Shown one piece after another: positions 1-11,384 of a stretch of 64,000 nt of DNA. The translations under genes and the position numbers were made by a program. The DNA lies in contig NC_081414.1 of NCBI RefSeq assembly GCF_030272615.1, positions 339,802,502 to 339,866,501 on the forward strand. Reading direction: 5' to 3'. This DNA comes from Cryptomeria japonica. Its lineage: Eukaryota; Streptophyta; Pinopsida; Cupressales; Cupressaceae. The stretch's first letter is position 1. The number at the start of each line of letters is the position of its first letter. The notes below the pieces were generated by a model. It saw only the letters and a program-made list of their open reading frames with translations. It made no database searches and had not been told where the DNA came from.

Positions 1-323
1 ATGCTCTCCCCCATACATTAGACTTCTCTTGTTTTCTTCACTCTTCTTTCCAATCTATAGTGTTCTCAGTTTTCTTTTAGTCTTCTCCCCCAATATTAGT
101 CTTCTCCCCCTTTGACAACAATACCAAAAAGTAAAGAATTAAAACATAATTTATGTCTGTATGAAGTCATTTCCTGTTGTTGTGTATCAATTCAATCTCA
201 GTCAGAGCATTTGGTCTTCAATTCTTGTACACCTTTAGAAAACATCCTAAAGTGTATAAATCAACATCAACTCCTAAAAGATATTTGATAGAATCTTCAG
301 ATTGATGCTTTCACCGAACTCGG

Positions 324-790
324 TCAGTGAGTAGAAGATAGGGGTATGACCCCTAACTTACTTCTAAGATATTCAAAAGTGTCCCTTGGTAGTGGCTTGG
401 TGAAGATATCAGCTATTTGTTCCTTTGTGCTAACATACTCCAACACCACTTTCTTCTCTTGAGCTTCTTCTCTAAGATAGTGATATTTGATAGATATGTG
501 CTTTGTCTTAGAGTGCATAATAGGATTCTTTCAAATATTAATGGCACTAGTATTGTCATAGAATATAGTTACTAGCTCTATAACTTTCTCATTTATACCT
601 TCCAACAATTGTTTGATCCATGCAATGTTGGTACAATTCAATGCTGCAGCAACGTATTCAGCTTCTGTTGTTGACTATGAAACACATCCTTGTTTCTTGC
701 TAAACCAACTCACTAGTCTTTCTCCTAAAAAGAAAGCTCCCCCACTTGTGCTTTTTCTATCATCAATGTTGCCTACCCAATCAGCATCAT
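324..790 (-). pseudogene. H RNase H domain, C-terminus of copia Pol
   Basis: The last part of the H polyprotein, which would degrade the RNA strand of the RNA/DNA hybrid. The open segment 324-518 carries the typical copia tail: the HSKTKHISIKYHYLRE block and the near-terminal ADIFTKPLP block, ending in ...LGVIPL. The preceding RNase H core (Asp-rich and AES-type region) is in 520-790 but is interrupted. This segment is in a different frame from the rest of pol, so at least one indel lies near 770-800. Confidence 0.85.
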
Positions 791-1860
791 TATAAACTTT
801 AAATCAAAACCATTTCCTTTCTGATATACTAAGCCATAATCCTCAATGCCTTTCAAGTATCTAAAGATTCTTTTGATTGTTGTCATGTGTGTTTCCTTAG
901 GATCTGCGGAGAATCTCGCAACTATACCTACTGCATGTGCTATGTCTGGTCTACTGTGAACAACATATTGAAGTTTTCCAATCATGGATCGGTAAAGTGT
1001 CTCATCAACAGATGCAGATTCATCATTCTTTGATAATTTATAGTTGGTAGTCATAGGAGTACTTACTAGTTTTGAATCCTCCATTCCAAATTTCTTCAAG
1101 ATTTCCTTTATGTACTTGGATTGAGTAATGAAAATCTCATTTTTCATTTGCAGTATTTGTAAACCTATAAAATACTTTATCTCACTGATTAATGACATCT
1201 CAAATTCTTTGCTCATTTCATTTCCAAAGTTCTTTCATAAAGAGTCATTTCCACAAAATATAATATAATCAACAAATATGGCTGAGATCAGTATTCCATT
1301 TTCATCATTCTTCATGTACATATTGTTGTTCTCAGTTGTCCTTATAAAACCAATCTTGATCAAATAAGAGTGTAATATTTCATACCATTCTCTAGGTGCT
1401 TGTTTCAAACCATATAAAGCTTTGTTCAATTTACATACCTGATCTTTATTATTGTCTTCAACAAATCCTTCAGGTTGTTTAATAAAAACTTCTTCTTCTA
1501 ATATTCCATTTAGAAATGCAGATTTGACATCCATTTGATATACCTTGAAATTTTTGAAAGCAGCATATGCCAACAATGTTCTTACTCCTTCAAGTCTAGT
1601 AATAGGTGCAAAAGTTTCACCATAATCAATTCCTTCTTCTTGAGCATAACCTTTGCAAACTAGTCTTGCTTTGTTTCGAATGACCTCTCCTTTTTCATTT
1701 AGCTTGTTTTAGAAAATCCACTTTGTACTGATTACATTTTTGTCCTTAGGTCTTGAGATTAGTGTCCATGTGTCATTCTTCTTGATTTGATCAATCTCTT
1801 CTGTCATAGCATTTATCCAATCTTCACTATTAAATGCCTCTTTCACTATTCTTGGTTCAA
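773..1860 (-). pseudogene. H reverse transcriptase domain (copia), inactivated
   Basis: RVT_2-type reverse transcriptase. Readable blocks are [56 protein letters not shown], and then the connection region with GLQILQ, SKYIKEILKKF and SRPDIAHAVGIVARF. The catalytic FVDD box near 1262-1275 reads FVDY, so the second catalytic aspartate is replaced by tyrosine and the enzyme cannot be active. Stops split the frame at about 1577 and 1217-1234, but the pieces stay in one frame, which points to point mutation rather than indels. Confidence 0.88.
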
Positions 1861-2039
1861 ATTCAGATATCAAACATGTGTTCTATCTTAGTTTGCTCCT
1901 TGTCATCACTAGATCATCCTTATCTCCTATAATCTGACTTGGTGCATGATGTCTTCTGACATACTTGGCTACTATAGGCTCGGTAGGCTCTATATGAGTT
2001 TCTTCATCACTCGGTAACTAGATATTCTCTACATTTTCT

Positions 2040-3445
2040 TCAATAGTCTTGTCGGTAAGACTTCTCAATTAAACATAGACAAATTCATCATAGTCTTCTA
2101 GTTCCTAGGAATTTCCTTCATCATTTCTTTCTGCAAATTCATCAATTTTCACATTTGCACTTTCTACTATTTTATTAGATGATTTGATCAGACATTTAAA
2201 TGCTTTTCTTCTAGAAGAATAACCTAGAAATGTTCCTTCTTCACTCTTCTAATCAAACTTGCCATTTCTATCATCTTTGTGAACATAGCATCTACTTCCA
2301 AAGATTTTAAGATAACTTACATTAGGTTTCTTATCATACCAGATTTCATATGGTGTCTTCAAAGTACCTTTCTTCAATTGTACTCAGTTCAAGGTGTAAA
2401 CTATTGTGCTTATTGCTTCTCCCCAAAATGTTTGTGGTACCTTCTTTTCAATCATTAGTGTTCTAGCACAATCCACAATAGATCTATTTCTTCTCTCAGA
2501 TATTCCATTCTATTGTGGAGTTCTCAATGTAGAGACTTGTCTTTTAATACCATGATCATTGCAAAATAAGTTGAATTCATCAGATGTGAACTCTCCTCCT
2601 CTATCTGATCTAAGACATTTCAGTTGTCTTCCTGTTTCATTTTCAACTCTTGCCTTGTACCATTTAAACATTTGAAAAGCTTCTGATTTTTCTTTTAAAA
2701 ACATTACTGACATCATCCTTGAGTAGTCATCCACAAATAATATGAAATATTTATCACCATAATAACTTTGAACTTTCATAGGACCACAAAGATCAGTGTG
2801 CACTAGATCTAAAATTCCCTTAGAAGTGTAAGACTTACTTGTAAAGCTTGATCTTGTCATCTTGCCCATCTCACATCCTTGGCACATAGCATTCTCAGGT
2901 TTTTCAAGACTCGGTAGACCTCTTAGTTGGTGCTTCTTACTTATTTTGATCAGATTATCAAAATTTACATGACAAAACCTTTTATGCCATAACCAGGTAT
3001 CATCTATCTTTGCATGCAAACACTTGTTACAAGTTGAGTCAAGGTGAAATGTGTTACCTTTTGTTTGTGTTCTGGTAGCAACTAACTTTCCATTCTTGTC
3101 ATGAACTTTGACAATTCCTTTCTAAAATTCTATTTGGTAACCTATGTTGTTTAGCTGTGCTACACTCAACAAATTGTATTTCAAACCTTCAACCCAATAA
3201 ACATCATTGCATCTTGCATTGTCAAGAAGTGTTATACATCCTTTACCTTTCACCGGACATGGTGTATCATTACCAAATCTGACATAGCCTCCATCATAAT
3301 CTTCTAATTTAACAAACTTGTGTTTATCTCCTATCATATGATGTGAGCATCCACTATCTATGATCCAAGAATAATTAGTGTTTATGTGAGATATTAGGGC
3401 TTTTTCCTCATACCTTTCTTCATCTGATCCATCTTTGATAGCCAC
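2040..3445 (-). pseudogene. H protease and integrase
   Basis: The protease at 3122-3445 has the aspartic active-site triad in WIIDSGCSHHM, followed by a KGKG block and the LKYNLLSVAQL block that leads into the GAG-pre-integrase region. The integrase at about 2100-3019 has the HHCC zinc module (HKRFCHVNF and C..C near MCQGCEMGK) and the catalytic carboxylates in HTDLCGP, SDRGGEF and NGISERRNR, all three still present. The domain is cut by a stop at about 2510, just before the third carboxylate. It would process the polyprotein and insert the cDNA. Same frame as gag and RT. Confidence 0.87.
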
Positions 3446-3547
3446 ATAAACTACTTCCTCTATATTAGTCTCATCTGATTTATCATCATTGGATTCCTCA
3501 TCAGCTATTAAGCATGTCTTTCTATCTCTTCTTCTGAAGTCTTGGTG

Positions 3548-4447
3548 TCATATGTAATGATTCTCTTTATGTCTATCATCTCGGTAATCTCTCTTTTCAA
3601 TAGAATCTTTGTTAGGATAGTTAGAAGCCATATGTCCTATCTTATCACAATTGAAATAGTTCAAAGGTAGCTTTCCTTTATACTTACCTTTTCCTCTCGG
3701 TAACCTTTTGGCTAATAGTGCTTCAAACTCTTCTTGCTTTCTGATTTCCTCATACAGTTTGTGTACTGCCTCCATGTTCTTATGAAATTTTTCACTTGCT
3801 CCATTGTGATCTCCTTCAGAGTACTTATACTTTCTTTCATTGAAATCATTAGATTCATCAAGATGAAAAGAACTAAATGCAGATTCAACTTTATTTATCA
3901 AAGATCCACTGTTATCAAAGTTACTTAATTCAAATGCATGTAGCTTACCAATAGTAGCATCTAAAGAAACTGGCATATTAGGTACAGACCTAAATTCATT
4001 GATTGTAGAGACTCAGATTGCATAAGCTGGTAGAAGGGTTCTCAACAACTTACTTGTTATATCCTTTTCTTCAATAGTTCCACTTGCTCCTTCGATTTGA
4101 TTGACAATCTCCTTTAGTCTTGTATTGTACTGAGTTATGTTCTCACCTTCATTCATCCTCATAGATTCAAGTTGTCCTCTTAGACTATCTATTTTTTCTC
4201 TTTGAACATTTTCATCTCCTCCATATACTGATATGAGCTTATCCCACATAGCCTTTGCATCATTGCAGCCTTCTAGATCATTAAACTCTGAGTCGGTCAA
4301 TGCAGATGTTATTTCAATCATTGCTTGAATATGTTCTTGCTTTGCCTTTATCTCTTCCATAGTCAATAGACAGGTGCTCAGTGTAACAAAATAATTCTCT
4401 AGATAGTATACAACATATTCTCCAACTCCTAATAGATGTAGCTTCAT
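3548..4447 (-). pseudogene. H Gag (UBN2-type with damaged zinc knuckle)
   Basis: Capsid protein of H. The N-terminal part (4013-4447) has the copia Gag core with KAMWDKLISVYGG and REKIDSLRGQLESMRMNEGE. The C-terminal part (3548-3976) has a charged helix and then a CCHC knuckle that reads YFNCDKIGHMASNYP. The first and last cysteines of the usual CX2CX4HX4C are tyrosines, both explained by one G-to-A change each (TGT to TAT). A stop separates the halves in the same frame. The gag start may lie a little upstream of 4447, since this methionine is about 100 bases inside the primer-binding site. Confidence 0.85.
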
Positions 4448-4550
4448 CCTTTTCTACCATGTAGAGAAACTTGACTTGTTCAGCTTCGGTGCATCCCTCT
4501 TATACATCTTTGGATCTTTAACTCAAGTGCCTTTAAACTTTTCTTCTGGA

Positions 4551-4571
4551 GTCCAAAGCTCTGATACCAAT
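4551..4571 (-). other. H primer-binding site
   Basis: Read on the minus strand this is ATTGGTATCAGAGCTTTGG, complementary to the 3' end of initiator methionine tRNA. It sits directly inside the 5' LTR boundary at 4572, where minus-strand DNA synthesis would start. Confidence 0.85.
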
Positions 4572-6100
4572 TGATAGTTTTGATACTTAATATAAGTATA
4601 GATCCAATAGCCAACAAGATGAGAGGGGGCGGTGAATCATACAAACTTAATCTTCCATAAAAATATCAGATTCAACCTCGGTAACATATATTTCAGTAAT
4701 ATAAACAAAACTGTTAAACATGCAAACTCAAAAGCATATAAACATCATAAACCTCATAACACCAGATTTAACATGGAAACCCAAATAGGGAAAAACCACT
4801 ATGGATTTCGGACCCACTAAGAAATATACTCTTCTAGAGTATGCTCGGTTAAAAGCAAATCCTGTTAAAGATTACAAACACATTGCTAGATGTGACCCGG
4901 TTAAGGGATTTCCCTCAAATCTGTTAGGATCTTCACCTTATTAGAAGTGACCTTGTTAAAGGATTTCAAACACTCAATCAGAATGTCACCTTGCTAGAGG
5001 GTTTTACAAATAAGACTGTTAATTCCACTCGATTAAGAGACTTTCTATCACTTTCACAAAATAATAGTAATAAAATCTATCTACAACTTCACATCTAAAA
5101 TGCTAAAGCAGATTCTTATTTTTTCAATACAATCTAGACATAGAACTAATCTTGTCCATTTGTTGGGCTTCTATACTCTATTATTCAAACAGGTCTTTAA
5201 GGTTCTGTGCTTGGTAATCACTATGTAGCATCCCTATGCATACATTTTCCCACATCCATTGTTTATCAACAGTTTCCTATTTATAAACAATTAGGTAACC
5301 GCTTAATCTCTTGATCACATTTCTCATGATCAATCATAGCCATCAGATCTTTGATCTTGTCTAGGTTCAATGCATCTTTTGATCTGAAAACATTTTACCC
5401 CGCCTAGGAACTTGCATATATTTCTTGGAACTTGTGCCAGGGTATTGTAGTTCAATCTGCACTGTAGATCTTTATGCTGACTTTCTATTGCCTTAGATTC
5501 ATTAACAAACTTCATGCACGACATACCAATCATTTAATCAGCTTCCTTCATTAAATAATGCACGCAAACATTTAATGCATTTTGTTATAGCTCGGTTACA
5601 ACTCGGTAACAACTTGGTAAATACTAAACTTCACTCGGTAGACATTCCGCCTTCATTAACCGATAGTGATGACCTTAGGGTTTACCGACTAGGTTCCTTA
5701 GGGTTTACCGACTAGGTTCTTTGCTTGATAACATAGTATAGTATTAACCTTTACAATTTACAACATATGTATGATGTTAAAACAATCTGAACATCATGAT
5801 CTCATCATTGTCTGACTCGGTAATAGTTGCCCATTGAATACCTTATTCATCCCTTTATTCATCATATTCTTTCCCGTGTCTTTTATCGACATCTTTATAT
5901 TCTTCAAATCATACTTCTCAAGATATGGCAACATCATATTGAATTAGAAAATCAATTTCTTGACATCAATGACAAAAGAATAATATCAAGATAGTAAACA
6001 TTCTTAATCAGTTACATCCACAATCATCAACAACCTTCTAAATATCCTTATGAAATGCCAACAATCTTTCATTGTCTGTTATAATGCAATATTGCCAACA
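4572..6100 (-). repeat. H 5' LTR
   Basis: 1529-bp LTR. On the minus strand it begins TGTTGGCAATATTGC and ends GAACTATCA-like (here AAAACTATCA). It matches the plus-strand solo LTR at 7830-9265 along its length, in opposite orientation. Near its 3' end it contains the C-rich ATTCACC(C)nTCTC block and the GGGAAAAACC block that also occur in the LTRs of D and E/F. A TATA-like TTTATAAATAG-type box lies at 5277-5288 on the minus strand. Confidence 0.92.
5277..5288 (-). promoter_or_regulatory. TATA box of the H LTR
   Basis: Minus strand reads GTTTATAAATAG. The same box is at 8543-8553 in the solo copy. It is the likely U3 promoter that sets the start of the element transcript. Confidence 0.6.
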
Positions 6101-7829
6101 CTAACCTATGGACATAGGACTGACACCAAGACTTGATGAAGCTCACATGGAGGCACATGCTTAGGATGTGAGGTGAAGCTCAGTTTGGTGGGATAAAGCT
6201 CATATTAATGGGATATTAATGAGTTGATCCTTATTCATGATCTAGGCAAAGACTCATCACCATGTGAGTGATCATTCTATCAAGTGTGGCTAAGTAGGCG
6301 GATGATGAATGCTATAGAAAAAGGATTGGGTGGTAGAAAACATGGATATCTGATGGGTAGGTGATGGGGAGAAAGTTTGACCTGATAGACTATGGATCTA
6401 GATTATTTACCTTGATGCTTGCATGCAGGTTTTCACCAAGGTACTTTCCCATAGTGCCATGGAGTGGTTTTCACTAATGGATGATTATTTTTCTTTACTT
6501 TTTTCCTTTTTCTTATTTATTTTTTTATATTTTTCTTAATTTTTTGAATTTTTGAGATTTTAAGACAATTCGTGACCTTCTGAGGACTAGGGATAGAATC
6601 TTTTCAGGTACGTGATGTTCATCGGCTCATCCAAGGGATCTCTTTTAGGAGTAGCCAAAGGATATGCCTCTGACCCATATGTTGTTTTGATCACATAGGG
6701 TCCAAGCCAATTGGGCTTGAACTTGCCTTTCTTCTCTCATTCTTGAAGGTTTCTTTGATTTTCCATAAGGACAAGATCACCAACTTTGAACTCCCAGGTT
6801 CTAACTTTCTTGTTGTAGCTCAAGCGTAAGTGGTTATGATATACCTGGAGAAGGTTTAAGACCTTGAGGCACCTTTCATCCAGCAATTCTAGCTCTTGTA
6901 GCCTAGAAACTCTATATTCCTCTTCTAGGAGGATGTTCTATAGTAACACCCTTAGGGAGGGGATCTTGATATCAAGAGGGAGGACAACTTCAGAGCCAAA
7001 GATGAGGGAATATGGAGTGGCGCCTTTGGGTGTGTGAATGGAGGTGCAATAAGCCCACAGAGCAGGATGGAGTTGGAGATGCCTGTTACGTCCAACTTCA
7101 TTGACTATCTTTTTAAAAATTTTGATTAAGGTTTTATTAGATGCCTTGACTTGACCATTTCCTTGTGGGTAATAGGGAGTGGAGAAGTGAAGTTGGATAT
7201 CAAACTTCTCATAGAGCTCTTTAACATCCTAATTTTTGAAAGATATGCCATTATCTATGATGATGACCTTGGGGATTCTATATAGATAGATTAAATAGTT
7301 CAGAATGAATATAGAGATATGTTTACTAGAGGTGAAGGTAAGAGGGATAGCCTCCACCCACTTGGTGAAATATCTAGTGGTAGTAATGATGAATTTATGA
7401 CCATTGGAGGATGCATGGTGGATTTTCCCAATGAGATCGAGCCCCCACTGTGAGAAGGGCTAGGGTGTGATAAAAGTTTATAGATCTTGTGATGTAGTGT
7501 GGATCTTGTTGTCATGTTTATGGCAAGGGATACATTTCTTTATATAATTGTATGCATCTACTTCCATTGTAGGCCAATAGTATCTCATTCACAAGAGATT
7601 CTTAGGCAAAGTGAGACCACTTGAGTGTGCCCCACAGATACCTTCACGCACTTCACATAGTGCACATTCATCCTCTTGTTTGTCTAAACACCTTAGGAGG
7701 GAACCATCGAAATGCCTTTTAAATAGGGTATCGACAAGGATAGTATAATGGGTGCATCAGCGAATAAAGGTTTATTGTTGGGTTTTAGTGAGATGTGGGG
7801 GAATAGTGTTATCTCTTAGGTAAGTGAAT
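6101..7829 (-). mobile_element. Element G, 3' segment (gypsy, Tat type)
   Basis: Last part of the pol of host element G, from the 3' side of a solo-LTR insertion down to the H 5' LTR. 6590-7829 is integrase. 6101-6590 is non-coding 3' UTR or LTR sequence with a T-rich run at 6487-6560, and I see no gene there. The G frame continues across the solo LTR to 9266. Confidence 0.8.
6587..7810 (-). pseudogene. G integrase (Ty3/gypsy)
   Basis: Integrase of G, which would insert the cDNA into chromosomes. Reading downward on the minus strand: a zinc-binding region with CIPCHKH, then WGLDLIG (first Asp), IIDNG (second Asp), YYPQGNGQ, and QVKASNK where the family usually has QAEASNK, so the third catalytic residue, Glu, is Lys here. 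After that come the LRLSYNKKVR, GDLVL and KPNWLGPYVI blocks of the gypsy C-terminal domain, and the end ...NITYLKRFYP then stop. Several in-frame stops are present. The long open stretch at 7300-7515 is in a wrong frame and is not the product. Confidence 0.82.
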
Positions 7830-9270
7830 TGTTGGCAATATTGCATTATAACAGACAATGAAAGATTGTTGGCATTTCTTAAGGATATTGAGAAGGTTGT
7901 TGATGATTATGGATACAACTGATTAAAGATGTTTTACTATCTTGATATTATTATTTTGTCATTGATGTCAAGAAATTGATTTTCTAATTCAGTATGATAT
8001 GAAGATTATAAAGATGTCAGTAAAAGACATAGGAAAGAATATGATGAATAAGGGGATGAATAAGGTATTCAATGGGTAACTACTACCGAGTTAGACAATG
8101 ATGAGATCATGATGTTTTAGATTGTTTTAACATCATACATATGTTGTAAATTGTAAAGGTTAATACTATACTATGTTATCAAGCAAAGAACCTAGTCGGT
8201 AAACCCTAAGGTTATCGCTATCGATTAATGAAGGAGGAATGTCTACAAAGTGGAGTTTAGTATTCACCGAGTTCTTACCGAGTTGTAACCAAGCTATAAT
8301 AGAATCCATTAAATGTTTACATGTGGTATTTAATGAAGGAAGCTGAAGAGCTAGAGCGGATCAAATGATTGGTGAGCCATGGAAGAAGTTTGTTAACGAA
8401 TCTAAGGCAATGGAAAGTCAACATGAAGATCTACAGCTCAGATTGAACCGCAATACCCTGGCACAAGTTCCAAGGTGGGGTAAAACATTTTTAGATTGAT
8501 CATGGGAAATGTGATCAAGGAGATTACGTGATTACCTAATTATTTATAAATAGGAAACTATTGGTAAATAATGCACATGGGCAAGTGTATGTACATGGAT
8601 GCTACATAGTGATTACTGAGCACAGAAGCTTGAAGACGTGTTAGAATAATAGAGTATAGAAGCCCAGTAGATAGACAAGATTAGTTCTATGTCTAGATTG
8701 TATTGAACAAATAGGAATCTGCTTTAGCATTTTAGATGTGAAGTTGCAGATAGATTTTTATTATTGTTATTTTGTGAAAGTGAGAGAAAATCCCTTAACC
8801 AAGTGGACTTAATAGTCTTATATGTAAACCCTCTAGCAAGGTCACATTCTGATTGAGTGTTTAAAATCCTTTAACAAGGTCATTTCTAACAAAATGAAGA
8901 TCCTAACAGATCTGAGGGAAATCCCTTAACCAGGTCACATCTAGCAATGTGTTTGTAATCTTTAACAGTATTTGCTTTTAACCGAGCATACTCTAGAAGA
9001 GTATATTTCTTAGTGGGTCCGAAATCCCATAGTGGTTTTTCCCTATTTGGGTTTCCATGTTAAATCTGGTGTTATGAGGTTTATATTGTTCATATGCTTT
9101 TGAGTTTGCATGTTTAATAGTTTTGGTTATATTACTAATATATATGTTACCGAGGTTGAATCTGATGTTTTTATGGATGATTAAGTTTGTATGATTCACC
9201 ACCCCCCCCCCCTCTCATCTTGTTGGCTATTGGATCTGTACTTATATTAAGTATTCGAACTATCATGAAT
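7825..9270 (+). mobile_element. Solo LTR of the H family with TSD TGAAT
   Basis: A single plus-strand LTR at 7830-9265 (1436 bp, TGTTGGCAATATTGC...GAACTATCA) flanked by TGAAT at 7825-7829 and 9266-9270. There is no internal region, so it arose by recombination between the two LTRs of a complete H-family element. It splits G between the second RNase H and the integrase. The G reading continues sensibly when the LTR and one TSD are removed. A TATA-like box is at 8543-8553. A C-run is at 9201-9211. Confidence 0.95.
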
Positions 9271-9289
9271 GTCTCTTGATACTAGAGAG

Positions 9290-9860
9290 ATTCAGGACCA
9301 ACGAGTATGCACACCATTTTAGGCTTTGGTAGGTCATATGCTGGTATGAAGAGTTTCTCAACCAAAAACTCACACTTCTAACTATTTGCCGACATCTAAA
9401 GGAGGGAACCAATAGTGGCCATTACATCTACAGCTCTATTGTTGGTATGTGGAATCGAATCAAACTTGATTGATGTAAAATGTTGCTTGAGGTCCTTAAC
9501 CATACTACGATAAGGAATAAGGAATAAGCTTGTCATATTTTGTTTGATACTCATCATTGACTTGTTCAATGATAAGTTCAGAATCGCCATAGACATGTAA
9601 GTCCAATATCTTCCATTGGATAGCTAGACATAGGCCAATGATTAGTGCTTCATACTCTACAATGTTGTTGGTGCATGCAAAGGCTATCTTGTATGATTTA
9701 GGGATGCAATCACCTTAGGGTGTCATCAACAGTATTCTTGCCCTCGATCCTTTTTGGGTACAAGAAACATCAAAGTATAACTATCATGTGGAGGATATAG
9801 TGACAACCATTATGAATTCATCTAGAAATTGTGTGAGGATCAGGTGGTCACTTGGAAGTG
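9290..9860 (-). pseudogene. G second (plant-type) RNase H
   Basis: Typical of Tat gypsy elements, which carry an extra RNase H after the usual one. Seen here: YFDVSCTQKGSRARILL (usual FDGS..G.GAG), TNNIVEYEALIIGL with the conserved Glu, and HVYGDSELIIEQVN with the conserved Asp. The first catalytic Asp region has Gly-to-Val type damage, and several stops interrupt the frame. Only fragments remain open. Confidence 0.75.
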
Positions 9861-10046
9861 GAGCATCGAACAACTAGTCTGCTATTACTTTTCCTTTGAT
9901 TACTTTTATATCCATATATTCGATGTCAAATTCACTTATCAACATGACCCATTTAGCAGTTCTACCAATGAGAGCAACCTTTTACAGGAGGGACTTGAGG
10001 GGTCGATCTTAGATATCAATTTTTTTTTGTTATTAAGCATGTAGTT

Positions 10047-11380
10047 TCAAAGATTTTGTGTGTTGAGGATAAGTGCTAAGCATGCTCTTTCAATGGGGGT
10101 ATAATTGAGCTCATACCCTACTAATGTTTGACTAATATAGTATATAGCATGCTCTTTTCCTTGATCATATGTTTGTGCTAATAGTGCCCCCAATGCCACT
10201 ACAGTAGTTGATATGTACAAAAGAAGTGGTTGTCCTAGAATAGAGGGCATAAGACCCGGAGGCAATGCAAGATATTCCTTGAGTTTCTCAAAAGCCTTCT
10301 GACATAGGAAGCCCCATTTAAATTTGGTATCCTTGTGTAATAGGTGCACAAACGGGTGACATTTGTTTGCAAGTTGTGAGATGAAGAACTTGATAGATCA
10401 AATCTTTTTTTGGAGGCTGCGCAACTGTCTAAGGGTCTTTGGGGGAGGTATTTCCATGATAGCTTTCACTTTTGTAGGATCAACTTCTATGACTCTATGG
10501 GAAACAATGAAACCTAATAGTTTCCCCTACGTGACACCAAAGAAGCATTTCTTGGGATTTAGTCACAATTTGTATTTTTCCAATCTCTTGAAAATTTTCT
10601 TTAGGATAGGGATGTGCTCATATCTTGTCTTGGATTTTCCTCAAAGATAATCCACATAATCCTCTATGATTTTGTGTAAAAGGTCATGGGAAATGTTGTC
10701 ATTTCTCGTTGGTATGTAGCTCTGGTGTTCATGAGACCAAAAGGCATGAATTGATAACAAAAGGCACTGCATGGTGTTGTGAATGTTATTTTGTGTTGGT
10801 CTTCCTTTGCTATCCTGATCTGATTGTATCCAAAAAATACATCCATAAGTGATAACATTTCTTGTCCTAATGTGAGGTCTACAATCATGTCTATGTTAGA
10901 GAGTGGGAAATCATCCTTAGGGAAGGCTTTGTTCAAATCTTGGAAATCTATGCAAATACGGATGCCCCCAAAAAGTTTATCAATAGGTACAATGCTAGAA
11001 AGTCATTCAAGATAATCTATTGGTTTTATGAATCCAACATCCAACATCTTTGGAAGTCCTTCTTTGACTAGGAGTGCAATGTGTGGATGCATCTTGCGTA
11101 ACTTCTACATTACTAGTTTTGCGTTTGGATGAACAACAAGGTTATGAACTACCAAGTTGGGATCTAGGCCTGGCATGTCAGCATAGGACCATGTGAAATT
11201 GATCTTTTTTTCTATGAGAAAATTGATAAAGTCTTATCTCTCTTGATCCATCAAGGACTTGGCAATGAGAATGTTCTTTGGAGTGTATTTGACACCCACA
11301 TTGATAGTGTTTGTTTCCTCTATTACTAAATTTGACATATCTTGTTGAGGAGGAATAATGGTAGGGAGGTCAAGTCACTC
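10047..11380 (-). pseudogene. G reverse transcriptase and RNase H (Ty3/gypsy)
   Basis: Copies element RNA into DNA. Upstream linker blocks include YADMPGLDP and HPHIALLVKEGL. The RT core shows ICIDFQDLNKAFPKDDFPL, GYNQIRIAKEDQHKITF and MPFGLMNTRATYQR. The catalytic box at about 10646-10660 reads YVDY, so the second Asp of YVDD is lost. The connection has YKLWLNPKKC, LGFIVSHRVIEVDP and KVKAIMEIPPP. RNase H follows at 10047-10349 with YISTTVVALGALLAQ and HAIYYISQTL, where the usual first Asp (the D of YLAVSD-type) is not obvious. Stops are present. Confidence 0.83.
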
Positions 11381-11384
11381 ATCC

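Larger units (their letters stand above)
1..6100 (-). mobile_element. Element H: Ty1/copia LTR retrotransposon, truncated at the window edge
   Basis: Minus-strand copia element. Reading from 6100 downward the order is 5' LTR, tRNA-iMet-type primer-binding site, gag, protease, integrase, reverse transcriptase and RNase H, the domain order that defines Ty1/copia. The 3' LTR lies beyond position 1. Purine-rich stretches (C-rich on the plus strand) at 4-12 and 103-112 resemble the polypurine tract that precedes a copia 3' LTR. The base string just outside the 5' LTR is CTAAC (6101-6105), but its partner TSD is out of view. H abuts the 3' end of gypsy element G and probably inserted into its 3' UTR or LTR. 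Decayed: stops throughout and lost catalytic residues. Confidence 0.9.

Noticed and set aside
7300-7515. Open frame of 71 residues inside the G integrase
   Set aside because: Wrong frame. The integrase motifs (FDLIG-type, DNG, PQGNGQ) lie in another frame of the same strand.
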